Assembly: GCF_945859705.1 (NCBI RefSeq) | Contig: NC_079135.1 | Coordinates: 121,773,551-121,837,550, forward strand | Origin: Episyrphus balteatus | Taxonomy: Eukaryota; Arthropoda; Insecta; Diptera; Syrphidae | Reading direction: 5' to 3' | DNA length: 64,000 nucleotides | Part shown: positions 11,343-23,990 of the stretch, one piece after another | How positions within the stretch are numbered: the stretch's first letter is position 1 | Layout: every line of letters begins with the position of its first letter | Notes under the pieces: model-generated | What the model saw: the letters and a program-made list of their open reading frames with translations, nothing else | What the model was told of the DNA's origin: nothing | Database searches by the model: none | Position numbers and translations under genes: made by a program

Positions 11343-13845
11343 GGTTTCGAGGTTTTAATCAAAACTAACATTACGATGACAAGGAAGTCAAAAAATGGGT
11401 CTATTCATGACGAAGATCGGTGTCTATGCGTTGGTTCCACATAGGAATAGTTACACCAAAAACTGTCAAAAATTCAATATTTTAAAATGCAAAATCAAAA
11501 AGTAAAAATTTGGCTTAGCGCATCCTTAATATACATACATCATACATGTGTCACTTCACGCAGCTTTTTTTTCTTCTTCATTGTGTGTTTTGATAAACTG
11601 AGTTCAAAATTAACGAAATTTTATCAAAATTTTAATTTTTCTATTTCGTGTGAAAAAAAGCACTCATACGCCCCATACAACTGTTTTTTTTTTATGATTA
11701 GTTATTACAACGTTATTAAACTGTTTATAGTGATATTTTTTTATTTTTGTGATAATTAAATTATACTTGGATATTTAATGCAGCAAAAATGTGAGCTGGT
11801 AATGGATCGAGAGGTAGAAAACAAGGCAAAAAGTCACGTTAAGCATTTGTATGTGTTCATATCGTGAATTAATACGTTTTGTGTATAAAAATACGAGTAT
11901 TTGCCAAATTAAATAAAAACCAATTAGAAACTGTTATTTAATAGTAACTAAAAATAAATACGAAAAAAAAATTTTTGTACAGGTTTTTAACTAGAACGAT
12001 CATCGATTTTTGTCACTCCCATTTTAAAATCTTAAAGCTTCTTTTTTCATCAATAAATGAAGCTAAGTAGGTTTTTAACTATGGGTTGTCCTTTTTTACT
12101 CAGAAAGAAGGAAGACGAATTCTGTAAGTGTACTTTACCTACTCATCAACATTTCAACTTCTCCCTTAAATGACTGTTTATTCAACTTTCGTACTCATCA
12201 TTTAGGAAATCAGAACTTGTTGCACGAAAGTATAAATAATTTTTAGGTCAACCAATTACATTGAAGTAGGTATATCACCCACTTTCTTGAAGAGAGAAAA
12301 CTTACATTTTCCCAAAACAAATAAAATGAAAAAAAAAAAAAAACACCCCATCAAGGAAGGAAGTAAACGAAACCTCTTTAAGGAAACTCTTCATATAAAT
12401 ATTCTTGAGTATATTTACATTTGGTTTATGTAAACAAACTATTTTTAAGTAAACTATTGAATTCAACAAGTTGACCTGTTTACATTTCGTCCGTTTCAGT
12501 TTTTTTTTTTTGTGTAGTCTTCAGAAATGTAGACATTTTCAGAAGTGAGAACAAACATTAATTGACCAAGTGGAAATTTGTGCCTGAATAATAACGAATA
12601 GATTTCAGTCATAATAAATCTAGATGATTGAGTTTAATATGTCAACACTGTCCAATGTTCTAATAATATTTGTCAAAATATGGTAAAATGTTAGATTAAC
12701 ATTTTTTGAATAAAGGAAACCAAAAACTGTCAATAAGCCCATTCATCAAAATGATTTTGACATTTTTCTAGTTTAAACCAGGTGAACTAAAGGGATAATG
12801 TGACAGCTAATGTCGCCAAATAAAAACCTCAAACAAATGGAACAACATCTAAAACTAAACTCTAAAAGGGGGAAACGAAAACCTCTCTATTTTATAGTTC
12901 AAAACCCCATCAGAAGTCAATCATCAAAATTCCGTAACGTAACAAACAATGAAAGATATACTCTGATTTCTTTTGTGTCATTGAAAACTTACTACAGTCA
13001 TTGACAGTTCCATCATCGACATCATCATCCTCTTCCATCAAGAGAACATAGCTCAAAAAACATTCTACCACATTGCTTTTCGACATCAATGATGATGTTG
13101 TTATATATATGAGCTGTGTGGAAAGTTAGGGGGCTGACAAAAATAGCCATCTCCCTTAGCGCGCTTTCATGTTGTGTGGCCTTATAGAGAGAATCTCCGA
13201 ACCATTACACGGCTTACAAGTTATAAAACCAAAACAGCAACATCATGCTCCATTTCATTGTGGAGTTTTTCGGGGGTGTTATGTTGCTATACTTTTAGTC
13301 TTTCCAATATCATACACAGGAGCAGGCAGTATTGTAAAGGAAGGTAATAAATCTTCCATGTTCTCTCTGACATCGAATTGGAAGGTAGGTCGGTATAATG
13401 TAAATTTGGGGTGAGGGTGTGTAGATACTTCAGGCACTTCATTTTTGGACATCCCTTCAAACATGATTATCTGAGGATGACAACAGGACAAATCCATCAT
13501 CAATTTGGTCATATAAATTCATCAAAAATGTTTTACGATTTTGAATTCTATAATAATGTTGATGGCTGATGGATGTAATGCGATGTTAGAAGGCGAATGT
13601 TGTTTTGTTTTCTAATTTTATTAGGCTATTAAATTTTTAATATTCTTTTATTCCAATAATGTTTTGATTTATAATGGAGAGACAGTTGCAAAATATTAAA
13701 TATTGACAGCTTTTCATAGCGTCTGAGACATTCACAAGACTTCAATAGACTTAAATTAAAATTCTATCGTATTTCCCCTCTTAAGTTAACTATGCAATGG
13801 GTCATATCTAATATGTCAGCAGAACAAAAATGCATACAAAAAAAA
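11343..13845. other. Unannotated DNA, locally less AT-rich
   Basis: 12540-13560 reads as unique sequence and is less AT-rich than its surroundings. It contains overlapping frames of about 80 codons on both strands near 13169-13512, with no domain I recognise. It could hold regulatory DNA or an exon of an unseen gene, but the sequence alone does not decide. Confidence 0.35.
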
Positions 13846-13986
13846 AATAAAGTGCACGACTGGGTCGCACGTACTTGCTTTTATGTTAAAAGTTCCTTAG
13901 AATATTTAAGCTTTTCAGAAATTCATAAGATTTTTTAAAGAAAAAAAAAACATAAAAAATAATTTAAATTAAAAACCATCTCCTTA
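13846..13986 (+). repeat. Dispersed repeat B ('GCACGACTGGGTCGCACG'), copy 1, left part
   Basis: It begins GTGCACGACTGGGTCGCACG, then TACTTGCTTTTATG. It matches 61935 onward and, less well, 28822 onward. The foldback at 13989 interrupts this copy, and the right part resumes at 15517. Confidence 0.65.
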
Positions 13987-13988
13987 TA

Positions 13989-15514
13989 GTAGAGTAACTA
14001 AAGCAAATTATTAGGGAACCCGGCCGAACAGCATTGATTTTGACGATTTTTTTTTTTTTCAAACGTAGGTAATTAAAAATACTTTAAAGTCTATAGATTA
14101 AAAATTGCCGGTGTTGCCGTATTGTTTTTTTAAATTAAAAAACATTTTTTTTGCTTAAATTTCATAAAACAAATGATAGCAAAAGATTCTCTAGGTAATT
14201 TAAGGAATATATATAAAAGGCAGTAAGGGACAATCTTCCATCGTTTAAGCGATAAATGCAATTTTCTAACATTCTGACCTCAAACACAAACAAAATATTT
14301 TGAAAACAACGGCAACACCTACAATATTTTAAAATCAGTTTTTAAAAAGCCAGAAGCTCATTCTTATCTCTTAAATTTAAATCCACTAAATTTGATCAAG
14401 ACTTTTTGAAAAAATGGTCCTCAAACTCAGAATTAAAAAAAAAATGTTATTAGAAAAATTTAAAATGACTTTTTTCCAAACTTTTTCTAATAAAATATGA
14501 ATTTATTTAAAAAAATTTTTGGCCATAAATATTATCAGTGTTGAATTTCGAAGCAAAGAAGGTAAAATATATCACACTTTTGAAAAAAAAAAAAATGAAA
14601 AATTAGGTACCTACTTCAATTTCAATAGTTTTTTTTTTTTTTTATTAAAACTGAATTTTTGCATTGAAATAATTAATTTTCTCAAAGACTGTGGTAAATA
14701 GGAACTTTAAATTTTTGCTATTTAACTTTCAACAGTAAGGGTATTAAATGAAGTTTTAAATGAATAAAAAATAATTTTATGTTTAGATGTTGAACTTTAA
14801 AAAAAAAATAAGTTACATTTTTTTTCAAAACTTTTATTAAAAAAAGTTCTTCGAAAATGAAATACTTTTTAATTTTTTTCATAAACCGTAACACATATTG
14901 ACATTTCCTTTCATAATTTGAAATCATAATAAATGCGGCCAAAAAAAATTGAAAATAAATGCATTTTATATTACCACCAAGTTTAAAAAACGACATGTTA
15001 AAATTTTTTCAATAATTTTTTTTTTTTCAAAAATCTGAGTTCAATTACCATTCTTTCAAAAGCCTTTCATTCAATTAACTTAATTTTAATTTTACATATA
15101 TGACTAAGCTTCTAGCTTTTAAAAAATGTATATTTGAATATTGTAGGTGTTGCCGTTGTGTTCAAATATTTTTTTTTGTGTTTGAAGTCAATTAATAAGA
15201 AAATTGCATCTATCGCTTGAACTATGGAAGATTGTCCCTCACTCCCATATATTTTTTTTCCTTGAATTTCCTAGACAATCTTTTGGCATCAATTAATTTA
15301 TGAAATTTAAGAAAAATTTTTTAAAAAAATTTGTTTTTGTTCACAAAAATCTTCAATTAAATTTAAAAAATCAAAACGGCAACACCGGCAATTTTTAATC
15401 TATAGACTTTAAAGTATTTTTAATTACCGACGTTTGAAAAAAAAGATCATCAAAATCTAAGCTGTTCGGCCGGGTTCCCTAATATTGCCAATTTTTGAGC
15501 TTTAGTTACTCCAC
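13989..15514. mobile_element. 1.5-kb foldback element C, copy 1
   Basis: Arms of about 740 bp run from GTAGAGTAACTAAAGC (left) to GCTTTAGTTACTCCAC (right). TA sits directly outside both ends, and TTA lies just beyond TA on both sides (left TTA-TA, right TA-TTA). The termini can therefore be read either as a TA duplication, or as TAGTAGAG...CTCCACTA with a 3-bp TTA duplication. Landmarks are GGGAACCCGGCCGAACAG near each end and ACGGCAACACC blocks on both arms. Copy 2 lies at 48912-50378. Confidence 0.88.
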
Positions 15515-15516
15515 TA

Positions 15517-15900
15517 TTAAATGTTTTTGAGTTCAAAACGAAGTATGTCATTTTTATTCTTGTATTACAAAAAATTAAAAAACTTTTTTTTTGAAAATCG
15601 TTAAAGCATTTTTTTTTTAGGATTTTTTATACAAAAAATTTGATTTTTATGTTGAAGTTACAACAAGGTTTTTGTACAAAATGTTTCGTTTAAATCGGTT
15701 AACTCGTTTATGAGAAAGTCTTAAATTAAGAAAACGGTTCTACTGCAAGCACCATTAATAACGATTTAAAAAATACGACATAAGGAACTTGTCGCATAAT
15801 ATGTATTTTTTTTTTTTTATTAAAATGGTAATAGCCGTTTTTGATAAAATAGAACAGCTTTTTCCTATTTAGTCATAAAGAGCTAAAATATGGCTTTTGT
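15517..15900 (+). repeat. Dispersed repeat B, copy 1, right part
   Basis: Sequence around 15680-15790 (TTTAAATCGGTTAA, then CGGTTCTACTGC and CCATTAATAACG) aligns with 62440-62530 in copy 3. This shows continuity across the foldback insertion. Confidence 0.5.
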
Positions 15901-16427
15901 TGGTGATGATTAGTTTGCAATAATGGAAGAAAAAATCTTCATTAATATTAGGATGGCAATCAGGCTCTGAAATCAGGCTAAAATTTTGCATTTTTACTGC
16001 TTCATTCTTAAGCTTAAGTTCCACCTGACGTCAGAAAAAAAGTGTGTTAGCGGGCCTCTCAAATTTGAGGTCTACTAACTCCATAGTATTTGTTTTTTCG
16101 CGATTATGTTGAAATGCCTTAGGCTTGTTCCAAGTACTACATATTTCCTACCAAGCTTCTATTTTGGGCTGGTACCTACTGGTATCCTTGTGTGGATTGT
16201 TTCACGATATAGCACAAAATTTTCAAAAGCCTACTACCAAAGCAAGCCACAAACTTAGTAGGCTCTACTCTACAGCTTGTTGTTGTTGATCATGTCTGTG
16301 ATGACTCTTTTTCCCCCTTTGCTGTTTCTGTCTCCCTTTTTGAACTTACAACTAGCAGACTACTTTTTCAATTGTTCTATTTCAGTTTCTTACGTTGATA
16401 GTAAGAGTGTCATTATCAAAAGGTACT
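15901..16427. other. Unannotated DNA
   Basis: No gene or repeat structure recognised. Confidence 0.4.
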
Positions 16428-16560
16428 TCAACTTTCTCAAAAATTAGAAGGCATGTGAAGATATGGTTTTCAGTGTTTTGATAAAGAACTAGTTGAGGCA
16501 TTTTACCTTATCGATTAATTTTGTATTGAAATCCACAATCTTGACAAAAATTACCTAGAT
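16428..16560. repeat. Diverged fragment of foldback A (core)
   Basis: CTTTCTCAAAAATTAGAAGGC and the following 'GATAAAG...AGTTGAGGCA' match the core of foldback A at about 7120-7245. The outer arms are absent or too diverged. Confidence 0.5.
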
Positions 16561-18439
16561 ATTCAATGTACCTATTTCTTAAATTTTTTTGACATGATAA
16601 CGTCTTATAAATCGATGAACCATGGCAGCCACCACAAAAAAGTGACGCCATTTTCTAACGTTCCACTCTCGCACTTTCGCAGTGCGGCTAAAATTTCAAT
16701 TAAAAATAAACTATTAGAGATACAAAAATCTTCTATAGCTTATTTGAAAGATAATAACCTAAAGTTAAAAATTCTATCTTTTAATAGGGTAAATATAAAT
16801 AGGGGTAAAACAAAATTTCAAAAAATTGGCTATATTTAAATGCGAGTTGAATTTTTTTAATCAATAGATAAATTTATTGCAACAATGACAATGGTATTGA
16901 AAAAATTCTAAAAAAAATTCAAAACCAAGCTATTAAGGGTTTTCTAAAACTAAAACATGAGGTAGACCTTTGACAAAGTAGAGATTATAGGTAGGGGAAA
17001 CTTTTTTTTTTTTGACAATTTGAAAAACGTCATTCAAAAGATAATAAAAAAAAATGTTAGGGGCCTGATACGGATTTTTGTTTAAGTCTCTGAGTTTCAA
17101 AATATGAATTTTTGAAAAACACCTACTTATTTTGGGGTATTTTTGGGTGAGTTTTTATTTTTTTAAATTTTTTGTAGCATTCAAAAAATCTCAAGCTTAT
17201 AGAACATGTAGTCTATGACTGTGCGCATACATGTGCAAAAAATTGGTATTTTAAAATGGTTTTTGACCGAATAACGAGAAAAACAAGTTTTTTTGTCCCA
17301 AGTTTTTTGACCTTTTTAACTGTTTTTTATTTTTATCTTTTTTCTTCTACAGATAAGTAAATGAAATTTATACTGTAGATAGATAATAGACAGGACTATA
17401 TCTGTGCAAAATTTCAATCAATTTTGTAGTCACTATTTTGAGATAACGGTAAAATAAAGTTTTATTATTCAACAAGTTCTATCTTTTAATCTAAAGCAAA
17501 TACAAATTTGATTTAACTTTATTAAACACATAACTGTACATTCACTACAAGCTACACAATGTTAAATTAAAAAACTTGCGAAATACCTCAAAATACCTGT
17601 TCTGTTGATCATGAACAGCCACCAGTGTGGGAAGTACCATAATCTCAGTTTGGAATTTCGACATGGTTGACTTTAAAAAATTCTAACTTTTTTTCTGAAC
17701 ATCGCAGAAATAAGATTGAAACGTCCTATGAAAGGGGAAATTATAAGCTTTTACATGATATAAAATTTTTTATTGGTTGTCTAAAAAAAATTGATTCAAT
17801 AGCGTGAGAACATAAAATTATATGTTTTTTTTTGCTTTTTTTGATGAAAATTGATCGAGTTAAAAAAGTTCTAGCTCTTTTTGTAGATGCCTAATAGACA
17901 TGATCGATATATATATATTTTGAGCTGAAGCAATAAGCTTTCAGGTGGTATAAAATTTATTATAAGTTGTTATAATATCAAAAAAATGAATTTTTGGGTG
18001 ATGCAAATGATTTTTTTCATTTTTTTTTATAAGAAATGATTGTTTTTAATGAGTTATTTTAATACTTATTGCGCATTGTAAAAATTAAAAAACGGTTTTA
18101 TTATTTAGAAGAAATAATTGGCTTTTTAATTGTATAATTTTTTTTTGTAAGCTTTTAAAATAAAAAAATTAATATAATGAGAAAAGAAAAAAGGTATTTT
18201 TTTTTAGCTTTTTCTTGTAAATTATGATTGTTTGAAATAAATAAACGCTTCAATTGACTCATTTTAAAAGCACACAACCTGTTTTCTTAAGACGTTATCA
18301 CGTAAAATCATCGTCCGTAAACCGGCTTTACAGACAACCTCTTTTTTTTTTTAAAAACAATTGATTGACATAACTTGATTTAAAAATTAAAATTAAGTGT
18401 AAAATTTGCCGTTTTTTTTAAATATTTTTTTGTTTTTAT
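16561..18439. other. AT-rich repeat-like DNA without a recognisable gene
   Basis: Lies between two fragments of the foldback A family and may be a decayed interior of a larger relative. There are many homopolymer runs. The 81-codon frame at 16594-16839 has no domain I can name. Confidence 0.35.
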
Positions 18440-18545
18440 TTAAAGTCAGTTTTTAGAAAATTGCCTTTCCCACCTAAACGGGAGGTGACAAACCCCCCTG
18501 CTGTAGTAAAAATGAGTTTGTTGAACGCCTCTACAATAAACCCTT
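18440..18545. repeat. Diverged fragment of foldback A (arm)
   Basis: CCCACCTAAACGGGAGGT and GAACGCCTCTACAATAAACC correspond, inverted, to the 6640-6715 part of foldback A (GGAGTTCAATACAAAC, then CCCCGTTTAGGTGGGAG). Confidence 0.5.
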
Positions 18546-20432
18546 ATTAATTATTATCGGCGAGTAAGTTATCGTACCTAACTCGTGCCTTTCGTTGATA
18601 TGAATTCTTCACGAAAAAACACATTTACGCCTCATTTTTAGTTTTTGTCAACATTTCCGGTCAACCTTAAACTTGTTGTATTCAATTCACCGTTTTTGTT
18701 TGTTTTTTTTTTTTTCAAAAAAATCGTGTTACGAAAATATGAACTAAAATTTCTTTCTTTTGAAGGGCCAAGTAGAACAATTCCTAAAACCTTGCACGAG
18801 CGATAACCAATTCCATCAGAAGGTATTGCAAGCAGGTCAATTTATAGTGATATAGCAAAAACATTATTCTTCCAGATTTTCTGAAATTGACTTGTAATTG
18901 CACTTTTTCTCAGAAAAGAAGCCGATACTATCTACCAAAAAGCTTCCAATATTGATTCGAATCGGTTACCTTTCACGCGCATAAGAAATCATAAACACAT
19001 ACAATACATATTTCAAAAGATCAACACTCAATACAATATTGGCACTATAAGAAAAATTCCATTTTCATTATCCACACCTGTAAGCTTTGAATAAAACATA
19101 AATGCGAGTATAAGCTACGTGAGATGATTTACCGATTCATTATTTTATTGCAACCAGAAATGAACCTTTCATCTCAGTGGGAAATAATATCTCATGTAAA
19201 AAAAATGACATAGAAAGGTAAGTCAAGCAGCTTCGATAACGCAGATTTCGTTCTGTTGATTAAAAAAAATCAGATATTTTCCTAAAAGCAACTTTACGGC
19301 TTAAAGGTTTGCATCACACTGAAATTGAATGGAACCACAAGTTCACAACCAACCTTTGAGCAGCTAAAGTAAACATAAACCTTTTATCATTGTTCGTTCA
19401 AACAAAATCTCTTAGATACACAACCAAAATATACAAAATATGCAACAAATGTTGCCAGCGTTAGTCATTCTGTTAACTTTATGTTAAAAAGTATGTTAAT
19501 AACAGAATTTATTACCATCTAATGAAGAGTGTAGCAACCCCAACTAAAACATAAAACTCACTGGCAATATTATAGCTGAGTTGGTGTCGAACGAAATAGG
19601 GCGTTGTTAGTATTAAAAAAAACTTCAATAGATGCTTGGAAAATTGATTGGGTAGCTGATTAATTAAGATAAGGTGTATAAAATAGAAACACGTAAAGTA
19701 TTCTTTGATTTTTATGTGGCAACATGCTGCCAGTTAAATGGAAGTTTTTCTTTTTTTTTTATGTCGATAAAGAAATAATTACTAGCTTAGCTCTGCTTCA
19801 CACAAATCATGAACTTGGAGGGTGATGTCTGATCTGTCGTTGTAGGTGAGGTAGGTGAACTTAATTACTCACTGAGTTGGGGTACATTAACTGCATTGTT
19901 GGAAGATTTATATAGCTGAGTTTTTTTTTATTTAATTTTTTAATTTGCAAATTAGGAGAAGTTCATAATTTTTAATCATTTTTGCCCAGCAAAAGAGTTG
20001 AACTACACAATGAATGAACAAAGTAGGATTACAAGTAAAAAGAAAAAAAAGGGAAGCAGTTAAAAAAAAGTGTTGCCATTGTTTTTATTAATTAAACAGG
20101 TACAAAAAAAGTTCTGCCATGGGGACAAGGCTATGTTAAATACAACGTTTTTATCATCGGTGAAAACAAATCCGAAGTTTATTTCACTCGTTTATGTCAG
20201 GCTTTTTAGATAAACTCAAAAGGTGTTTACGGAAACCCTGAAACGAACACTTTTTTAAGGGTTAATTATGTCAAAAATCTGACATGGTTTTTTTGCCAAG
20301 ATGACTTCCGTTTTAAAGTAAGCGGACAAATCTTCTTATTTTCTTGAATGTGCAAATTTAAAAGAAATCCACTTAATTTAAGCGGAAAATCATCTTATTT
20401 ATGTGTGGAAAAATTTAATTAAAAAATAAAGC
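18546..20432. other. Unannotated AT-rich DNA
   Basis: Apparently unique sequence without a supported gene. Confidence 0.4.
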
Positions 20433-20510
20433 TGGCAGCCACTGGTGGATCGAACTTACAAATGAGGGGTCATTGGCGAGTGCTTTAGAATTAAGCTAAC
20501 TCGCTGTTGG
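20433..20510 (-). repeat. tRNA-like (SINE-type) module 1
   Basis: On the minus strand, GCGAGTTAGCTTAATTC resembles an A box and AAGTTCGATCCACC resembles a B box, about 45 bases apart. It cannot fold into a canonical tRNA with a CCA-ready acceptor stem, so it is a Pol III promoter relic. Flanking ATCTTATT-rich sequence resembles the TIR element at 26893. Confidence 0.5.
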
Positions 20511-20639
20511 AAATATGTATGATGAAATGCAACTAAAGATGGAATCAGACGATAATTTTAAAATTTTAATTTTCAATCGGATTTATAAGATGAAAATTCA
20601 CAATAAATTGAAAAAATGAAGTTCATTTGGTGAACATCT

Positions 20640-20780
20640 TATACGCGAGCTACTCAGACGTTTTCAGAGCACAGGCCTTTAAGGAGCGGCTTAGCCAACA
20701 TCGCACACTTGCAGTCATTAAATGGCCAGGCCCTCCAGGTTGGGGGCCTCTGCCTTATCGGGGTAACTGCCCGACCAGAA
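20640..20780 (+). repeat. GC-rich coding-like relic, left part
   Basis: This segment (ending CCCGACCAGAAG) is much richer in GC than its surroundings. It appears to resume at 24205 (GGATGTAGTTATGGG...) after a nested insertion. It may be part of a retroelement, but I do not recognise the product. Confidence 0.4.
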
Positions 20781-20930
20781 GTACCCAAGTAACAATTTTG
20801 CTTGCATAAGGTCCATTTTGTTCGATTCGACAAGCTATAGTTTGTATACGTTTAGTTTAAGGCAAGTTTTACGCAAGTCAACCATTTTGAAAAAAAGAAG
20901 GTCTCCTTAAGGCTATCTAGAAGTGTTTAG

Positions 20931-21140
20931 AAGAAGCCTTGTAAATATAAGTTAAAGAAGACCTTTATAAGACCTATTTGAACCGTTCTAAAGAAGCCTT
21001 GTATTTTCAAGTGACAGAAGGCTTTTATAAGACCTGTTCCAAGAGGTTCTTGTATGTATGCAATGTTTTCATCTCGTAAGTATGCAATGTTTTTCACCTA
21101 TAAGTATGCAAAGTTTTTATCCTGCAGATATGCAATGCTT
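20931..21140. repeat. Two short tandem repeats
   Basis: Two copies of a unit of about 60 bp start AAGAAGCCTTGTA (about 20931 and 20992) and end TTTATAAGACC plus a variable tail. They are followed by four copies of a unit of about 24 bp, AAGTATGCAATGTTTT (about 21050-21140). Confidence 0.6.
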
Positions 21141-21347
21141 GTAACACATTAGAAAAACACATTGCATTTTAATGTGAGGTTTTAGCTCACTTTTTTCCAC
21201 TCGTCTTTAATATTCAAGCATGGTCTACTGGTTAGGTTAGGTTAGGTAAATAGGGTAGTGCACAGCTAAGCTGCAGCATACACGGGGGCCTATTGGTCCA
21301 TTGTGATTCCCTTTTATTTAAAAAATCGCATTGATGTTCCTAACTGT

Positions 21348-21855
21348 TCATCGGTTTACAAAAACTGGCTCATTTACGAACCATCCTGTACTTTCAATGA
21401 ATTTTCTCATGTTAGCCATTGACACTTGCGCTAGATCGTCTAGTTCTTCTACGAACCTTTTTCCGAAGTAACGGAGTCGGTTTGTTTGGAGGTTTGGACA
21501 ATCGCAGAGCAGTTGTTTAATGGACTCTATTTCCTCTTCATCTTGACAGCTTCTGCGGAAATCAGGTGCAAATACACCCATTCTAATAGCCATTGTACCA
21601 ATGGCACAATGACCCGTTAGTACACCTATCAAGATTCTAATGTTCTTTTTACTCAGGGATAATATATACCGAGTTCCTTTTTCGTTGATTTTAGGCCATA
21701 AACTTCTAGAGATAATACAATCGTTCCTAGTTTTCCAGGTGTTATTGATTTTTTCTTTAGTCATTAGGTCTATTTTCCTTTTGAGCACACCTATAGGGAT
21801 ATCTGGTCCCCTTACTAATTGGGTGCTGCTATCCTCTTTTGACGCTGACCCTAAC
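21348..21855 (-). pseudogene. LINE C-terminal coding fragment (after RNase H)
   Basis: About 169 codons are open from the hAT insertion point to the stop. The segment holds LTGHC, typical of the junction behind LINE RNase H domains, and the CX..C/H-type motif near the end with its first cysteine replaced. The upstream part, the RNase H motif, lies at about 23563-23612. Together they formed one frame before the hAT insertion. Confidence 0.75.
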
Positions 21856-22459
21856 CCAGTGCCGGATTAGCCTCAAGGCAAACTAGGCAGCTGCCTAGGG
21901 GCCCCACTTCAGCTAGGGGCCCCTCGCCCTGACTACGAAAAAACAAAAATTTCTTGGAGTTGGACCTTCAATAAATAACAGCATTACATTTGTATTTTTT
22001 CGGTATTTTTGATTAGGAAAAAATGGAAAATCAACCCAGAAAATGGGAAAACAGTCAGCTCAAAATATACCACGTTTAAATACCAAAAGTTCTTTTTACA
22101 ACATTTAAAATCAAAATTCATCATATTTATACAACAAATTAAAGAAAAACTACTTCTTCCCATGTGCTTCACCCTTAATATTTAAACTGTAAATCTCTTC
22201 TTAAAAAAAAACATTATTATTACCTACTGGTCTATTCGAATATTATTCCAACGACATCAAACCAGAGTTTAGCAACGAGATGGTGCCATTCAAGCTCTTC
22301 ATGTTGCATTCAGAGGATATGTCAGAAAAATCTGAGATTGTGCATGCAGAGAAGTTACTCAAAATAATATTAGATAAAATTGTCCAATAAACGTTCCCAA
22401 CTTGTATTGTACCTTAAGAATCTACAGAAGTTTGATGATTTCTAACGTCTGCTTCTACA

Positions 22460-22860
22460 CGAAGATTTTGGAAAAGAAATTGGTATCGTTTATATTGAAT
22501 AGCTATATTGTTGTTAATTTTAACAAAAAATGACAAAGGTAAGATTTATTAACAATAAAATTATCTAAAAAATAATATAAAAACCAATTCCGTGAGTTAA
22601 TTAAATAAAATTTTATAGTTGGTCAAGGTGCGGGTTTGTCTCGCAAGGTAGGAGCAAAATGGAATTTTTTCATATATCTGACGAAGTTTGTTGGGGTAGT
22701 ATGAAAATTATAAAATTTTATTTAATCAACTGACGTAATTGGTTTGTATATCATTTTTTAGGATAATTTTATATTTAATAAATCTTACATTTGTCATTTT
22801 TTGTTTATTTGAACAACAATGGAGCTATTCAATAAAAACGATACCAATCTCTTTTCCAAG
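22460..22860. repeat. Inverted repeat inside the hAT element
   Basis: The arms 22460-22618 and about 22706-22860 are reverse complements with few mismatches (GGTATCGTTTATATTGAAT on the left, ATTCAATAAAAACGATACC on the right). An 88-bp loop separates them. Confidence 0.8.
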
Positions 22861-23071
22861 ATGGCGGCTGCTCCCGACCTCCTGTCAGCCAAACAAATTA
22901 ATTTTTATGATAAGGACAACCAGCGAAACACATTCCATGAAAAAAATTTTGAAAAATGTGATTTCATGCCCATATTTTGAGTAATTTTCCTTGGCTATAA
23001 TAATAAAATCAAAATTGAAACTTTTACGTATGATTTCTCTTTCCAGTTTTATAATGAAACCGTAATGCCGA

Positions 23072-23241
23072 CTTATAAAGAGTCGATTTTCGCCGTGCGG
23101 CGAAGCTTTTCGGCGTCAGTCGAGTCGTGTGAACGTAAGCCGTACGCGACTAAAGTGACAATCCCCATACTAGAGTCCTAGTCGACTTTAGCCGTGAGAC
23201 ATATCATGTGGCTAAAATCGACTCCTGAAAAGTCGGCATAG
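23072..23241. mobile_element. Small MITE inside the hAT element
   Basis: The ends ATGCCGACTT ... AAGTCGGCAT are inverted, and AGTCGATTTTMGCC lies a few bases inside each end. The interior is GC-rich compared with the surroundings. No clear target duplication. Confidence 0.65.
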
Positions 23242-23614
23242 GTATACCTACTTATACCTTTTGAGTCTAAGATATTTTCTAATAACTTATCGTTAATAAA
23301 AATTATCTGTGAACCATCAAGTTGCTAAAATTTTTTTGTTGAGGTATCACTGCAATATTTATTATAGTTATTTCAAAACTTTTAGTTTACATTTATAAAA
23401 TGACATGATAGGACACCAGATTATATCTGATTAGTCTCTAGTAAGTTACCTGCACACATTTCTAACCTAACTTAAAAATAGCTTCTGATTTTGAAAAGGA
23501 ATCGGAAAAGGGCCCAAGAATTATTTTGCCTAGGGGCCCATGACATGGTTAATCCGGCACTGCCCTAACCTAGCTAGTTCATCCACTATTTCATTCCCTT
23601 CTATATTGCTATAT

Positions 23615-23683
23615 GGTGGTCTACTGGTAAGGTGCTGGCTTGGTATGCAGAAGTACGTGGGATCGATTCCAGGTCGGGCCATG
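23615..23683 (+). repeat. tRNA-like module 2
   Basis: GGTCTACTGGTAAGG resembles an A box and GGGATCGATTCC a B box, 40 bases apart. The sequence then pairs weakly back to the start. The LINE at 21237-23616 inserted into this A box, and the box is partly duplicated as its target site. Confidence 0.6.
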
Positions 23684-23939
23684 TGAAAATCAAAAAATGT
23701 GTTCTTTTTCAATTAAAATAATATTCTTATCATTTCAGAACAACAGAAAAAGCAGTGGAATTTCCAAAAAAGAAGAAAAAACAAAAAAGGAAAAAATTAA
23801 AATAAATAAAATAAAAAGTAGAAAATGCTAAATAGAAAGAGTCAAAATAAAATTAAAATAATGAAATAAAATTCAATAAATTTTTTTGTATGCATAAATG
23901 CAACAACTTTTATAAAGCCTCATTATAACATCCTACGCA

Positions 23940-23990
23940 AGTAATCCGGGAAGTCAAGAGTTGTAGGTTCGATCCCCAGCGACTGCCCAT
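23940..23990 (+). repeat. tRNA-like module 3 (B-box half)
   Basis: GTAGGTTCGATCCCC (about 23963-23977) is a good B box followed by a T-rich terminator-like run. The A-box half is not clear. Confidence 0.4.

Larger units (their letters stand above)
21857..23562. mobile_element. Non-autonomous hAT element (1.7 kb) with perfect 8-bp target duplication
   Basis: The inverted ends read CAGTGCCGGATTAGCC (left) and GGTTAATCCGGCACTG (right). CCCTAACC is duplicated exactly at 21849-21856 and 23563-23570. Subterminal GCCTAGGGGCCC occurs at both ends. The interior has no transposase. It holds a hairpin with arms of about 155 bp (22460-22618 and 22706-22860) and a 170-bp TIR element (about 23072-23241). 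Confidence 0.95.
21237..23616 (-). mobile_element. 5'-truncated LINE with RNase H, split by a hAT element
   Basis: On the minus strand this encodes the end of a LINE polyprotein. An RNase H signature (EGNEIVDELA, about 23570-23605) comes first. A hAT insertion follows, and the frame then resumes from about 21850 to the stop at 21348. The C-terminal region includes LTGHC and a degenerate cysteine motif (RRSCQD...LLCDCP). Flanking 16-bp direct repeats TGGTCTACTGGTTAGG (21221-21236) and TGGTCTACTGGTAAGG (23617-23632) are the target duplication, with one mismatch. The 3' tail is a short (CCTAA)n run (TTAGG on the plus strand, about 21232-21246). RNase H places it near the I, R1 or LOA groups. Without the hAT the copy is about 670 bp. 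Confidence 0.85.

Noticed and set aside
13169..13512. Overlapping frames of about 80 codons on both strands
   Set aside because: Compositions are plausible but there is no domain, no splice or promoter support, and both strands are equally open.
14718..14996. 92-codon frame, with a similar one at 49416-49649
   Set aside because: Both lie in the same position of foldback C. Similarity reflects the element, and the product is Lys/Phe/Ile low complexity.
21232..21247. Telomeric TTAGG array
   Set aside because: Only about three units, directly at the LINE 3' end. Best read as a retrotransposon tail.
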